Of a DNA stretch of 53,233 nucleotides, positions 8,482 to 17,654 are shown piece after piece. The DNA lies in the NCBI RefSeq assembly GCF_002364335.1, contig NZ_DEXW01000063.1, positions 1 to 53,233 of the forward strand. Reading direction: 5' to 3'. How positions within the stretch are numbered: the first letter of the stretch is position 1; every line of letters begins with the position of its first letter. A program made the position numbers and the translations under genes. A model generated the notes under the pieces. It searched no databases. It was not told the DNA's origin and saw nothing but the letters and a program-made list of their open reading frames with translations. This stretch comes from Winogradskyella sp. UBA3174 (lineage in GTDB: Bacteria > Bacteroidota > Bacteroidia > Flavobacteriales > Flavobacteriaceae).

Positions 8482-9033
8482 TCATTTATCAATTAAATAC
8501 ACAGCATCTTCCCCTTCATTTTCAACCCAATTTACTTTAACACGCTGATTGTCTATGGCATCTACTTGGCGTCCTCTATAATTTGGTTGTATTGGCAGAT
8601 GACGACTAAATCTGCGATCTATTAATGTAAGTAATTCTACATTTTTTGGTCTGCCAAAAGATTGAATAGCTGTTAGTGCAGAACGAATACTACGACCTGT
8701 ATATAAAACATCGTCAATAAAAACTACGTTTTTATCTTCTACAATAAAGTTAATAATTGTTGTATTTGCTTCTAATGGTTTTTCACCTCTTCTAAAGTCA
8801 TCTCTAAAAAACGTAATATCTAAATGTCCAACTTGAACATTTTTAATTTTGTAATCTTTAGCTAGCATCTGCGCTAAGCGATCAGCTAAAAAACGTCCTC
8901 TCGGTTGAATACCTATTAATACGGTCTCTGAAAAATCATCATGATTTTCAATAAGTTGGCAAGCAAGTCTGTGCAGTGCTATATTAACTTCTTTAGAATT
9001 GAGTAATACTTTTTGACTCATGATAGTATCCAA
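8482..9033 (-). CDS. pyrR: PyrR-type uracil phosphoribosyltransferase / pyrimidine regulator
   Basis: A 183-residue type I phosphoribosyltransferase. The PRPP-binding loop VVFIDDVLYTGRS lies at 103-115, preceded by the family segment GIQPRGRFLADRL and followed by LLTLIDRRFSRHLPIQ. In Bacillus PyrR binds pyr leader RNA and also converts uracil to UMP; in Bacteroidota only the enzymatic role can be assumed. A second ATG at codon 5 (base 9021) gives MSQKVLL and is an equally good start. First gene of the pyrR-pyrB-STAS-rnz operon, with a strong promoter that leaves a leader of only about 10-20 bases, too short for an anti-terminator upstream of pyrR. Confidence 0.93.
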   Translation of the reverse strand: MDTIMSQKVLLNSKEVNIALHRLACQLIENHDDFSETVLIGIQPRGRFLADRLAQMLAKDYKIKNVQVGHLDITFFRDDFRRGEKPLEANTTIINFIVEDKNVVFIDDVLYTGRSIRSALTAIQSFGRPKNVELLTLIDRRFSRHLPIQPNYRGRQVDAIDNQRVKVNWVENEGEDAVYLIDK

Positions 9034-9047
9034 GCGTTATTGGTGCG

Positions 9048-9077
9048 CAAAGTTAGGATAAAATTTGTGGTTTGCAA
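9048..9077 (-). promoter_or_regulatory. Bacteroidota-type promoter of the pyr operon
   Basis: On the minus strand TTG (9077-9075), a 19-base spacer, then TAACTTTG (9055-9048), a full match to the -7 consensus TAnnTTTG. Transcription should begin about 10 bases before the pyrR start. Confidence 0.7.
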
Positions 9078-9142
9078 TATCTTTTACTGCAAAGGCACAA
9101 CGCTCTAAAATCACAAATATCAATAACTAAATACTTAGATAT

Positions 9143-9170
9143 AAAAAAACCTCCCGTATAACGAGAGGCT
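9143..9170 (-). terminator. Terminator downstream of rpsA
   Basis: On the minus strand cctctcg, loop ttata, cgggagg (one G-U pair), then seven T. The hairpin spans 9150-9168, about 50 bases after the rpsA stop. Confidence 0.8.
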
Positions 9171-9218
9171 TTATAATATGTATTATTTAGATTCCTGCCT
9201 TCGCAGCAATTTGGGAAA

Positions 9219-11054
9219 TTATTTTTTCCCGTCTAATTTATCTTTAAGTGCTTGTAAAGCTTCATTTGCATCACCAAGAGTTGGCTTAGCTTCTGCCGTT
9301 TGAGCAGTCTGTTTTCTAACAGCTTGCTTAACGATTTTTGCTTCTTCAGCTCTAAATACTGCTGTATGAGATGCAACAACACGCTTGAATTCTTTATTAA
9401 ATTCAATGATCTTGAATTCTGCTTCATCACCTTTCTTAAGTTTAGAACCATCTTCTTTCTCTAAATGACGTGCTGGAATAAAAGCTACGATATCTTCGTT
9501 AAAATCTATTGTTGCTCCTTTATCTACCATTTCAGTAATTGCTGCTTTATGAATAGATTCTAAAGCAAACTCAGTTTCATACTTATCCCAAGGGTTATCA
9601 GTAGTTTGTTTATGACCTAAAGATAATTTACGTCCTTCAACATCTAACTCTAAAACAACAACATCTAAAGTATCACCTACGTTACAGAACTCAGATGGAT
9701 GCTTAATTTTCTTAGTCCAAGATAAATCTGAGATATAAATTAATCCGTCGATACCCTCTTCTAATTCAACAAAAACTCCAAAGTTTGTAAAGTTACGTAC
9801 TATACCTGTGTGCTTAGAACCTACAGGGTACTTAGTTGTAATATCTGTCCATGGGTCTGGTGTTAATTGCTTAATACCAAGAGACATTTTACGATCTTCT
9901 CTATCTAAGGTTAAGATAACAGCATCGATTTCATCACCTACAGTTACAAAATCTTGAGCTGAACGTAAATGTGTTGACCAAGACATTTCACTTACGTGAA
10001 CTAGTCCTTCAACTCCTTCTTCAACCTCAATAAACGCACCGTAATCTGCTATTACAACAACTTTACCTTTTACTTTATCTCCAATCTTAACAGCTTCACC
10101 TAAAGCTTCCCAAGGATGCTTAGATAATTGTTTAAGACCTAATTGTATTCTTGATTTGTTTTCATCAAAATCAAGGATTACAACATTTAACTTCTGATCT
10201 AACTCAACAATCTCATTTGGATGATTGATACGAGACCACGATAGATCTGTAATATGAACTAAACCATCTACACCACCTAAATCAATAAACACACCATAAG
10301 ACGTAATGTTTTTCACAATACCTTCTAAGACTTGTCCTTTTTCTAGTTGACCAATGATTTCTTTCTTTTGTTCTTCAATATCAGCTTCAATAAGAGCTTT
10401 ATGAGAAACTACTATGTTTTTGAATTCGTGGTTGATTTTTACAACTTTAAATTCCATAGTTTTATTTACATACTGATCGTAATCTCTAATAGGCTTCACA
10501 TCGATTTGAGAACCTGGTAAGAAAGCTTCTATACCAAATACATCTACGATCATACCACCTTTAGTTCTGCATTTTACAAAACCATTTACGATTTCACCAG
10601 TGTCATGTGCATTGTTTACACGCTCCCATGCTTTAATTACTCTAGCTTTTCTGTGAGATAATACTAATTGACCTGTTGCGTCTTCACGTACATCAATTAA
10701 TACTTCTACTTTGTCACCAACTTTAAGATCTGGATTGTAACGGAACTCATTAAGAGAAATTACGCCTTCAGATTTAGCATTGATATCAATAATAGCATCT
10801 CTATCACTAATTGTAATTACTGTACCTTCTACAACTTCGTCGTCTAAAGTGTCAACGAAATTCTCAGATACTAATTTTTCAAATTCAATTAATTTAGTGT
10901 CTTCAACTTGCTCAATTCCTTCTTCGTAATTGTGCCAATCGAAATCTGCTAAGAATTTTTCTGGGTTTGCTTGAGCTTCAGATACTACAGGAGTTTCTAC
11001 TGTTACTGCTTCAGTTGCTTCAACCTCAGCTTGTTTTGTTTCTTTTTCAGACAT
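9219..11054 (-). CDS. rpsA: 30S ribosomal protein S1
   Basis: A 611-residue protein of six S1 RNA-binding domains that helps mRNA bind the 30S subunit. After an acidic Glu/Thr/Val-rich tail (1-35) the domains begin near residues 75, 158, 240, 325, 410 and 500; typical blocks are GVFIDLGGVDGLVHITDLSW, GAFIEVEEGVEGLVHVSEMS and GVFVELEEGIDGLIYISDLS. The last domain ends at KRVVASHTAVF, followed by a Lys/Ala-rich tail. In Bacteroidota, S1 works with mRNAs that lack Shine-Dalgarno sites, in keeping with this window. Transcribed alone from a consensus promoter and closed by a terminator. Confidence 0.97.
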   Translation of the reverse strand: MSEKETKQAEVEATEAVTVETPVVSEAQANPEKFLADFDWHNYEEGIEQVEDTKLIEFEKLVSENFVDTLDDEVVEGTVITISDRDAIIDINAKSEGVISLNEFRYNPDLKVGDKVEVLIDVREDATGQLVLSHRKARVIKAWERVNNAHDTGEIVNGFVKCRTKGGMIVDVFGIEAFLPGSQIDVKPIRDYDQYVNKTMEFKVVKINHEFKNIVVSHKALIEADIEEQKKEIIGQLEKGQVLEGIVKNITSYGVFIDLGGVDGLVHITDLSWSRINHPNEIVELDQKLNVVILDFDENKSRIQLGLKQLSKHPWEALGEAVKIGDKVKGKVVVIADYGAFIEVEEGVEGLVHVSEMSWSTHLRSAQDFVTVGDEIDAVILTLDREDRKMSLGIKQLTPDPWTDITTKYPVGSKHTGIVRNFTNFGVFVELEEGIDGLIYISDLSWTKKIKHPSEFCNVGDTLDVVVLELDVEGRKLSLGHKQTTDNPWDKYETEFALESIHKAAITEMVDKGATIDFNEDIVAFIPARHLEKEDGSKLKKGDEAEFKIIEFNKEFKRVVASHTAVFRAEEAKIVKQAVRKQTAQTAEAKPTLGDANEALQALKDKLDGKK

Positions 11055-11172
11055 TTGCTGAATAAAAATTTGTATTCTGTATATTTTGAAAGACTAACGG
11101 AAAATCTACAGAAGTTATTAATTAAATTTGTTTTATCTCTTTTCTACTTTCTCAAATCCGCTAAAAGAAGCG

Positions 11173-11204
11173 CAAAAATACTACTTATTATTCTGAAAAC
11201 CAAA
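11173..11204 (-). promoter_or_regulatory. Bacteroidota-type promoter of rpsA
   Basis: On the minus strand TTTG (11204-11201), a 20-base spacer and TATTTTTG (11180-11173), matching both -33 and -7 consensus. The predicted leader is about 110 bases, long enough for autoregulation by S1, which is known in other bacteria. Confidence 0.75.
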
Positions 11205-11339
11205 CACTAAATGATGTGACTTTAATATATTTTGTATGTCCTACTAGTAAGGTGTTAAAATGGTGCTTCAAAATTTAACATTAAGTATTTTAATTGATAT
11301 ATTCACAATACTATTAATACTTATAAAACACATACAATT

Positions 11340-11717
11340 ATGGTTAGAGCAAAATACCAAGATGTATTAGACTTGGGAGAGTCTTTAAACATTCAGAATG
11401 GAAATGTTACTGAAGACAATGGCGTATTAAAAGTAGAAGGAACTGCAGCAACGCAATACGAGAAAAATTTAATCTGGGATAAGATTAAAGAAGCAGGTGG
11501 TGATAATCCAGCTGATATAATAGCAAATATTAAAGTTGCTGATGAAACTATATATGCAAGACATACTGTAGCTTCTGGTGACACTTTAGGAAAAATTGCA
11601 AAGCACTATTATAGTGATGCAATGAAGTACAAGAAAATTTTTGCTGCGAATTCAGATATCTTAAAGAGTCCAGATGTGATTCATCCTAAGCAAGAGTTAA
11701 TCATTCCTAATCTTTAA
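11340..11717 (+). CDS. Kbp-like BON/LysM cytoplasmic protein
   Basis: A 125-residue protein with no signal peptide. The N-terminal half (1-70) is a BON-like module (VLKVEGTAATQYEKNLIWDK, then ADIIANIKVAD); the C-terminal half (74-125) is one LysM domain (RHTVASGDTLGKIAKHYY to HPKQELIIPNL). This is the layout of E. coli Kbp (YgaU), a cytoplasmic potassium-binding protein, although E. coli Kbp is somewhat longer (149 residues). Lack of export argues against peptidoglycan binding here. Stands alone, convergent with cmk. The architecture is clear; potassium binding is extrapolated. Confidence 0.8.
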   Translation: MVRAKYQDVLDLGESLNIQNGNVTEDNGVLKVEGTAATQYEKNLIWDKIKEAGGDNPADIIANIKVADETIYARHTVASGDTLGKIAKHYYSDAMKYKKIFAANSDILKSPDVIHPKQELIIPNL

Positions 11718-11741
11718 TGAAAGATTAAATGTAAATTATAG

Positions 11742-11768
11742 AAAAAGCGACTTTAGGGTTGCTTTTTT
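11742..11768. terminator. Terminator between the Kbp-like gene and cmk
   Basis: Arms aaaaagcgac (11742-11751) and gttgcttttt (11758-11767), with one G-U pair on the plus transcript, followed by T residues. It also touches the last base of cmk and could act in both directions. Confidence 0.75.
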
Positions 11769-12456
11769 ATTTTGAAATATTATGACTCGCTAAATTTAGA
11801 ATAGTATCTAGCTGATCTGCAATAGTTAATTTAGAATTATCTATTTCTATAGCGTCTTCTGCTTTTACCAAGGGCGAATCCTTTCTTGTAGAATCAATTC
11901 GGTCTCTTGTGGTCACATTCTCTAGTACATCTTCATAGGTAAGATTATCTCCACGCTCTTTTAATTCTTTAAACCTACGCTGGGCTCTTGTTTCTGCTGA
12001 AGCAATCATATAAATTTTTAGTTCAGCATCTGGAAAGACAACTGTACCAATATCACGACCATCCATAACAATACCTTTATCTTTTCCCATGAGCTGTTGT
12101 TGCTCGACTAATTTTCGTCTCACTTCAGACAAAGTTGCTACAGGACTCACATATTGAGAAACTTTTAGTGTTCTTATCGTATTTTCAATATTTTCACCAT
12201 TCAAATAAACTTCTGCAAAGCCCTTAATATCATTAAATTTAAATGTAATTATTATCTTATCTAAGTTTTCTATTAATTTTTCTGAATGAAAAAAATCTAC
12301 TCCAATGAAGTTATGCTCTAAAGCAAAATAGGTAACTGCACGATACATCGCACCAGTATCTACATATATATAGTTAAGCTTATTTGCTAATTGCTTAGCA
12401 ATTGTACTTTTTCCTGTAGAAGAAAACCCATCTATTGCAATGATAATTTTTCTCAT
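11767..12456 (-). CDS. cmk: Cytidylate kinase
   Basis: A 229-residue kinase that phosphorylates CMP and dCMP with ATP. The P-loop GFSSTGKST is at residues 10-18; YVDTGAMYRAVTYFAL follows, with the CMP-binding region around MDGRDIGTVVFPDAELKIY and the lid RAQRRFKEL. Length and motifs are standard for the bacterial family. Starts 3 bases after the porQ stop, at the end of the minus-strand run lon, LysM protein, porQ, cmk. The porQ-cmk pairing is common in flavobacteria. Confidence 0.96.
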   Translation of the reverse strand: MRKIIIAIDGFSSTGKSTIAKQLANKLNYIYVDTGAMYRAVTYFALEHNFIGVDFFHSEKLIENLDKIIITFKFNDIKGFAEVYLNGENIENTIRTLKVSQYVSPVATLSEVRRKLVEQQQLMGKDKGIVMDGRDIGTVVFPDAELKIYMIASAETRAQRRFKELKERGDNLTYEDVLENVTTRDRIDSTRKDSPLVKAEDAIEIDNSKLTIADQLDTILNLASHNISK

Positions 12457-12458
12457 AT

Positions 12459-13481
12459 TTAATTATCTAAATCTATTTGTAGTCCAAAGAAACTAGTATT
12501 AGAAGCACTTGTATACCTCGCATGGGTGTAACTAAATTTTATTTTGTTTAATTTAACACCTACACCAAAAGATAAACCTGAAAAATTTCTTTGATCTACA
12601 ATTCTTAATTCTTCAGCACGTCTAAAATTATAACCTAATCTTACGTTAAAACCACCTTCTGGAAATAATTCTGCTCCAAGAATAAGATGACGTAATGTAT
12701 TATTTAAAAAACCAACTTTTTCTTGAGTTTGATTGCCGTCTAAATCTGTTGTCGCTCTTGCTGGATTAGAAACACCTATTGGCCACTGTTGAAGATTCTC
12801 TAGAGTTACATGCCATCTTAAAGGTACATATTGTAATGTTTGAGACATACCAAAATTTACCTCTAACGGTAAAGGCTCATTTTGACCAGCATATGTTGTA
12901 AATTGAGTACCTATATTTCTTACCGTTAATGCTGCATGAAAATCTAAATCTTCATTAATATACATCGCACCAAAATCAACTGCTCCACCTATTGAGTTAT
13001 ACTGCTCTAATAATGATGTAATAATTTTTACATTAGCGCCAATATAAAAATCTGTAAATGGAATATTATAATTATAGCCAGCAGAAATAGCTGCTTCGTT
13101 ACCACTAAATGTCCCTGTCGAAACTCCATTTACATCATAACCATCAAAGGATCCGTAATTAATGTAGGTTACACCAAAGTGAAAAGTTTGTAAATGCCGA
13201 TCCCAAGTATAAGCATAGGCTGCGGTACCATAACTGATACCACCTAAGTAACTAGAATAGTTAAATGCTGCTTGATTATGCATTTTCCAATTTATAGATG
13301 CCGGATTATACAGTGCTTCTGTAACATCGCTATCAAAATTGGTGATAATTTTACCACCTAAAGCTGCTTGTCTAGGAGACGATACCAAATTTAAAAATTG
13401 ATAAGTAGATCCTCCTCCCAATTGTGCGAACAATGGTAATGTTAGAAGTACTAAAAATAAGGTTAGAATCCTCTTGGTCAT
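12459..13481 (-). CDS. porQ: Type IX secretion system protein PorQ
   Basis: A 340-residue outer-membrane barrel with a signal peptide (to LPLFAQ). The PorQ/PorV-family start is clear: GGGSTYQFLNLVSSPRQAALGG, then ITNFDSDVTEALYNPASINW. The rest is barrel strands of alternating polarity, ending in SFFGLQIDLDN. PorQ is an accessory outer-membrane part of the type IX system and in Porphyromonas belongs to the attachment complex with PorU, PorV and PorZ. It works with other por genes not in this window except the PorP/SprF homologue at 1354-2289. Sits between a LysM protein and cmk. Confidence 0.93.
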   Translation of the reverse strand: MTKRILTLFLVLLTLPLFAQLGGGSTYQFLNLVSSPRQAALGGKIITNFDSDVTEALYNPASINWKMHNQAAFNYSSYLGGISYGTAAYAYTWDRHLQTFHFGVTYINYGSFDGYDVNGVSTGTFSGNEAAISAGYNYNIPFTDFYIGANVKIITSLLEQYNSIGGAVDFGAMYINEDLDFHAALTVRNIGTQFTTYAGQNEPLPLEVNFGMSQTLQYVPLRWHVTLENLQQWPIGVSNPARATTDLDGNQTQEKVGFLNNTLRHLILGAELFPEGGFNVRLGYNFRRAEELRIVDQRNFSGLSFGVGVKLNKIKFSYTHARYTSASNTSFFGLQIDLDN

Positions 13482-13530
13482 AGATTTTGCAAAATAACTA
13501 AATCTATTGTAAAACGATGATATGATTTTT

Positions 13531-14265
13531 TTATTTTATTTGAAGTTTTTGCCCAACAAGAATAGTAGTGCTAGTTAAACTATTAAGTTGCTTTATATGA
13601 GCAACAGAAACACCACTTTTCTTTGAAATACTATATAATGTATCACCTTTTGATACTGTCCAAATAGAAGCATTTACTGAAGCTTTATGTGTATCAAAAC
13701 TAATTACACGAAGCTTTTGACCAATTTTAATTGTGTTAGAATCTAAATCATTAAGATTTTTTAGTCTTTTTAAATCTAACTTATAGCGTTTAGATAAACT
13801 GTAGAGTGTTTCTCCTTTCTTTACAGTATGAAAATTTGAAGCAATAATCTCTTCTGGTTTTGATTCTTCTGTTAATAATTTAGCAACCTTAGCATCTAAA
13901 TTTTTAACTCTAAGTTTTTGTCCTTCGCTAATTAGTGTCGTTTGTAGACCATTTACCTTTTTCAAATCTGTTAAAGAGACATTATATATTCTAGAAATAT
14001 CAAGTAATGTTTCATTCTCTTTTACAATATGATAATTTGAAACATCCTCAATAGTTTCAGGCTTAATAGGCTCAGAAACTTTTACTTTGTTTTCAGTCTT
14101 AAAATTAACTAAAGTTATTTCTCCTGTAGCGACATTTAATCTTGCAGGCTTACCATCTAAAATAACATCTTTATACGCAACCTCTGACTGTGCAAAAACA
14201 CCTAAACCCAAACTTGCTATAACTAAAGCAGCAATAGATATAATTAATTTATAATTTTTTTGCAT
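13531..14265 (-). CDS. Secreted protein with three LysM domains
   Basis: A 244-residue exported protein with a signal peptide ending near VFAQ (residue 26). A short unassigned region (27-75) precedes three LysM peptidoglycan-binding repeats at 78-121, 145-188 and 201-244, each with the pattern HTVKKGETLYSLSKRY and ending IGQKLRV. No catalytic domain is present, so it probably acts as a cell-wall binding or scaffolding protein. Its first 17 bases overlap the end of lon, and porQ follows 49 bases later, so it is very likely co-transcribed. A link to PorQ function is suggested only by position. Confidence 0.88.
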   Translation of the reverse strand: MQKNYKLIISIAALVIASLGLGVFAQSEVAYKDVILDGKPARLNVATGEITLVNFKTENKVKVSEPIKPETIEDVSNYHIVKENETLLDISRIYNVSLTDLKKVNGLQTTLISEGQKLRVKNLDAKVAKLLTEESKPEEIIASNFHTVKKGETLYSLSKRYKLDLKRLKNLNDLDSNTIKIGQKLRVISFDTHKASVNASIWTVSKGDTLYSISKKSGVSVAHIKQLNSLTSTTILVGQKLQIK

Positions 14266-16702
14266 TTTTTACTTTTTGGTTTGTTAATGCCAACTTTAAA
14301 ACATCACTCATATCTGTGACGTAATGAAAAGTTAAGCCTTTAAGATACTCTGGCTTTATTTCTTCTATATCTCTTTTGTTCTCTTCACAGAGTAAAATCT
14401 CTTTAATACGAGCACGTTTAGCCGCTAAGATTTTCTCTTTAATACCTCCAACTGGTAATACCTTGCCACGTAATGTAATCTCACCTGTCATTGCTAAACT
14501 CTTCTTAACTTTACGTTGAGTAAATAAAGACACTATAGATGTTAACATCGTTACACCTGCACTAGGGCCATCTTTAGGCGTAGCCCCTTCTGGAACATGA
14601 ATGTGTACATTATACTTATCAAAAACCTCTGGATTAATCCCAAATTCGTCTGCATTTGCTTTTATATATTCCATAGCTATTGTTGCAGACTCCTTCATCA
14701 CTTTACCTAAATTACCCGTAATGGTAAGTGTTCCTTTACCTTTAGATAAAATAGATTCTATAAACAGAATATCGCCTCCTACTCTAGTCCATGCCAACCC
14801 TGTAACAACTCCTGCTACATTATTGTTTTCATATTTATCGCGTTCTAATCTTGGGCTTCCTAAAATTTCTATAACATCGTTATTAGAAATTTTGATATTA
14901 TAAATTTCTTCCATCGCAATATTCTTTGCTGCATAACGCACCATTTTTGCAATTTGCTTTTCTAAACCTCTTACTCCAGATTCTCGTGTGTAACCTTCAA
15001 CTATTTTTTCTAATTGTGGTTTTGCTATTTTTAAATGCGTATTATCTAAACCATGCTCTTTTAACTGCTTTGGTAATAAGTGACGTTTTGCAATCTCTAC
15101 TTTTTCTTCAATGGTGTAACCTGTCACATTAATGATTTCCATACGATCTCTTAATGCTGGTTGAATGGTGTTTAAACTATTAGCAGTTGCCACAAACATA
15201 ACTTTAGACAAGTCGTAACCCATTTCAAGAAAGTTATCATAGAATTCGCTATTCTGCTCAGGGTCTAAAACTTCTAACATTGCAGAAGAAGGATCTCCTT
15301 GATTACCTGTAGACAATTTATCTATTTCATCTAAAACAAAGACAGGATTAGATGTACCTGCTTTCTTTAAACTCTGAATAATTCGTCCTGGCATTGCACC
15401 AATATAAGTTTTTCTGTGACCTCTTATTTCAGATTCGTCACGTAAACCACCTAAAGATATACGCACGTATTCTCTACCTAAAGCTTCAGCAATAGATTTC
15501 CCTAAAGATGTTTTACCAACACCTGGAGGTCCATAAAGGCAAAGTATAGGAGACTTCATGTCATTTCGAAGTTTCAATACTGCTAAATATTCAATGATTC
15601 TTTTCTTTACATCTTCTAATCCAAAATGATCGCGGTCTAAGATTTTTACAGCACGTTTTAAATCGAATTTATCCTTACTAAACTCACTCCAAGGTAAATC
15701 TAAAAACAAATCTAAATAGTTACGCTGTATAGAATACTCAGCAACTTGCGGATTCATACGTTGCATTTTAGACAATTCTTTATCAAAATGGGCTTTAACT
15801 TTTTTATCCCATTTTTTATCCTTAGCTCGTGTTCGCATTTCCTCTATTTCTTCACCAGATGAGACACCACCACCCAATTCTTCTTGAATAGTTTTCATTT
15901 GTTGGTGCAAGAAATACTCACGTTGCTGCTGATTCATATCACTTTGAACCTTTGACTGAATATCATTCTTAAGCTCTAGCTTTTGATATTCCATATTCAT
16001 AAACTTCAAGGTTTGAAGCGCACGTTCTTTTAAATCATTAATCTTTAGCAATTCTTGCTTCTCTTCTACCTTAAGGTTCATGTTAGAAGACACAAAATTG
16101 ATTAAAAACGAACTACTTTCAATATTCTTAATAGCAAAAGAAGCTTCACTAGGAATATTTGGACTTTCCTTTATAATCTCTAGAGATAAATCTTTTATAG
16201 ATTCTATAATTGCTTTAAACTCTTCGTTATCTGGTGCTGGTTTCGCTTCTGGTATATCAGAAATTGTAGCTGTTAAATATGGTTTTTCTGAAATAACTTC
16301 CTTGATTTCAAAACGCTTTTTACCTTGAATAACTACGGTTGTATTTCCGTCAGGCATTTTTAAAACTTTCAGAATCCGTGCAACAGTACCTGTTTTAAAG
16401 ATATCCTTAGCTGTTGGATTTTCTACTGCTTCATCTTTTTGAGAGACTACACCAATAACTTTACCGCCTTTATTGGCATCGTTTATTAGTTTTATAGACG
16501 CATCACGACCTGCTGTAATAGGTATAACAACACCAGGAAATAAGACGGTGTTTCGTAACGGTAAAATTGGTAATGAATCTGGTAAAGTTTCATTGTTTAT
16601 CAGTTCTTCATCTTCAGGCGTCATTAATGGAATTAATTCTGAATTCTCGTCAAAATCTTGAAATGACAAACTGTCTAGTCCTAAAAATTTTTGTTTTCCC
16701 AT
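14249..16702 (-). CDS. lon: ATP-dependent protease Lon
   Basis: An 817-residue AAA+ serine protease that degrades damaged and regulatory proteins in the cytoplasm. N-terminal LON substrate domain (LPILPLRNTVLFPGVVIPI), coiled-coil linker, AAA+ module with Walker A GPPGVGKTSLGKS and Walker B VFVLDEIDKL, and a C-terminal peptidase with the Ser-Lys dyad: Ser in KDGPSAGVTM (about 714) and Lys in GGIKEKIL (about 755). The ATG at 16702 (MGKQKFLG) is chosen over an upstream one at 16726 because the eight extra residues lack family character; the upstream ATG cannot be excluded. First gene of the lon-LysM-porQ-cmk run. Confidence 0.96.
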   Translation of the reverse strand: MGKQKFLGLDSLSFQDFDENSELIPLMTPEDEELINNETLPDSLPILPLRNTVLFPGVVIPITAGRDASIKLINDANKGGKVIGVVSQKDEAVENPTAKDIFKTGTVARILKVLKMPDGNTTVVIQGKKRFEIKEVISEKPYLTATISDIPEAKPAPDNEEFKAIIESIKDLSLEIIKESPNIPSEASFAIKNIESSSFLINFVSSNMNLKVEEKQELLKINDLKERALQTLKFMNMEYQKLELKNDIQSKVQSDMNQQQREYFLHQQMKTIQEELGGGVSSGEEIEEMRTRAKDKKWDKKVKAHFDKELSKMQRMNPQVAEYSIQRNYLDLFLDLPWSEFSKDKFDLKRAVKILDRDHFGLEDVKKRIIEYLAVLKLRNDMKSPILCLYGPPGVGKTSLGKSIAEALGREYVRISLGGLRDESEIRGHRKTYIGAMPGRIIQSLKKAGTSNPVFVLDEIDKLSTGNQGDPSSAMLEVLDPEQNSEFYDNFLEMGYDLSKVMFVATANSLNTIQPALRDRMEIINVTGYTIEEKVEIAKRHLLPKQLKEHGLDNTHLKIAKPQLEKIVEGYTRESGVRGLEKQIAKMVRYAAKNIAMEEIYNIKISNNDVIEILGSPRLERDKYENNNVAGVVTGLAWTRVGGDILFIESILSKGKGTLTITGNLGKVMKESATIAMEYIKANADEFGINPEVFDKYNVHIHVPEGATPKDGPSAGVTMLTSIVSLFTQRKVKKSLAMTGEITLRGKVLPVGGIKEKILAAKRARIKEILLCEENKRDIEEIKPEYLKGLTFHYVTDMSDVLKLALTNQKVKNAKKL

Positions 16703-17091
16703 AGTATATATAAGCCATTCTGTCATTTACTTTAACAGAAGTGCATTTGTTTAAATGTATTAATAATTAACTTTAGACTGAATATCAATACGTTATAAGA
16801 TATTTAAAGTTATTCACACTTTTCTAATTTCAATTGTTATGCCATTACCTTTATGACACCAAATAAACATTAAAATAAGTCATATAATTCGTTTCTATTG
16901 CACTTATATTTCATTATAAAATAAAACCATAGCTAATGCTATGTTTGGATTTTAAAATTTATCTAAACCCAATATAATTCAAATTATTTATACCACATTT
17001 TAAAATTTACTTGGTATAAATCAAAAGTTTTTTACTCTAAACTGTAACAGTACATGAAAGTCTTAATCCTTATACCAAAGCAATTGTTTTT
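16703..17091. other. Divergent control region between lon and the ECF sigma gene
   Basis: 389 bases without a gene. It contains a short inverted repeat, catagc-taat-gctatg (16928-16943), and three copies of the 8-mer TTATACCA described separately. No clear TAnnTTTG box for lon was found. Otherwise AT-rich spacer. Confidence 0.6.
16987..17077. promoter_or_regulatory. Three TTATACCA sites upstream of the ECF sigma operon
   Basis: tttatacca at 16987-16995 is inverted as tggtataaa at 17012-17020, and ttatacca recurs at 17070-17077, 15 bases before the sigma start. Such spaced copies in front of an ECF sigma gene could be an operator or part of an autoregulated promoter. The reading is based on repetition only. 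Confidence 0.4.
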
Positions 17092-17643
17092 TTGACATCA
17101 ACCAATCAAAATATCGAAGAGTTACTATTGCAATGCAAATCTGGCAACCAACGTGCACAGTTGGAGATTTATAACAGGTATAATAAAGCAATGTATAACA
17201 CAGCAATTAGAATTGTAAAAGATTCTTTTAAAGCTGAGGACATTATGCAAGAGTCATTTTTAACAGCTTTTACAAAGCTAAATACTCTAAAAGATACCAA
17301 TGTATTTGGTTCATGGTTAAAACGAATTGTAGTTAACAATAGTATTGCACATTACAACAAAACGTCTAAACAAAATGAAGTGCCTTTAGATACTGTATTA
17401 TATAAAGTTGAATATAATAATGGTATTGAAGAAAGTAATCATAACAACGAAAAAGTAAAACAAATAATGAGCGTAATGAAAACCTTAAAACCTAACTATA
17501 GTATAGGCTTATCATTACATCTCATTGAGGGTTACGATTATGAAGAAATCTGTGAAATTATGGAAATTTCTTATGCGAATTGCAGGACATTAATTTCGAG
17601 AGCAAAAGAGAGTTTAAGGAAAAAGTTAATGCAAACAGTTTAA
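17092..17643 (+). CDS. ECF-type sigma factor
   Basis: A 183-residue sigma-70 family protein with sigma2 (about 10-80: AQLEIYNRYNKAMYNTAIRI, EDIMQESFLTAFTKL, WLKRIVVNNSIAHY) and sigma4 (about 120-180: LSLHLIEGYDYEEICEIMEI, CRTLISRAKESLRKKL). It has no sigma1 or sigma3, as expected for the ECF class. No ATG is available at the right place; the best start is TTG at 17092 (MTSTNQN). The next gene starts 11 bases after the stop and encodes a single-pass membrane protein, so this should be a sigma/anti-sigma operon controlling the two envelope proteins that follow, and perhaps itself. Confidence 0.93.
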   Translation: MTSTNQNIEELLLQCKSGNQRAQLEIYNRYNKAMYNTAIRIVKDSFKAEDIMQESFLTAFTKLNTLKDTNVFGSWLKRIVVNNSIAHYNKTSKQNEVPLDTVLYKVEYNNGIEESNHNNEKVKQIMSVMKTLKPNYSIGLSLHLIEGYDYEEICEIMEISYANCRTLISRAKESLRKKLMQTV

Positions 17644-17654
17644 AACAAAGAGCT

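Noticed and set aside
11055..11339. Possible tRNA or riboswitch between rpsA and the Kbp-like gene
   Set aside because: No cloverleaf or known riboswitch core; only the rpsA promoter is recognisable.
16928..16943. catagc-taat-gctatg hairpin as a terminator
   Set aside because: No gene ends near it on either strand; left as an unexplained short repeat.
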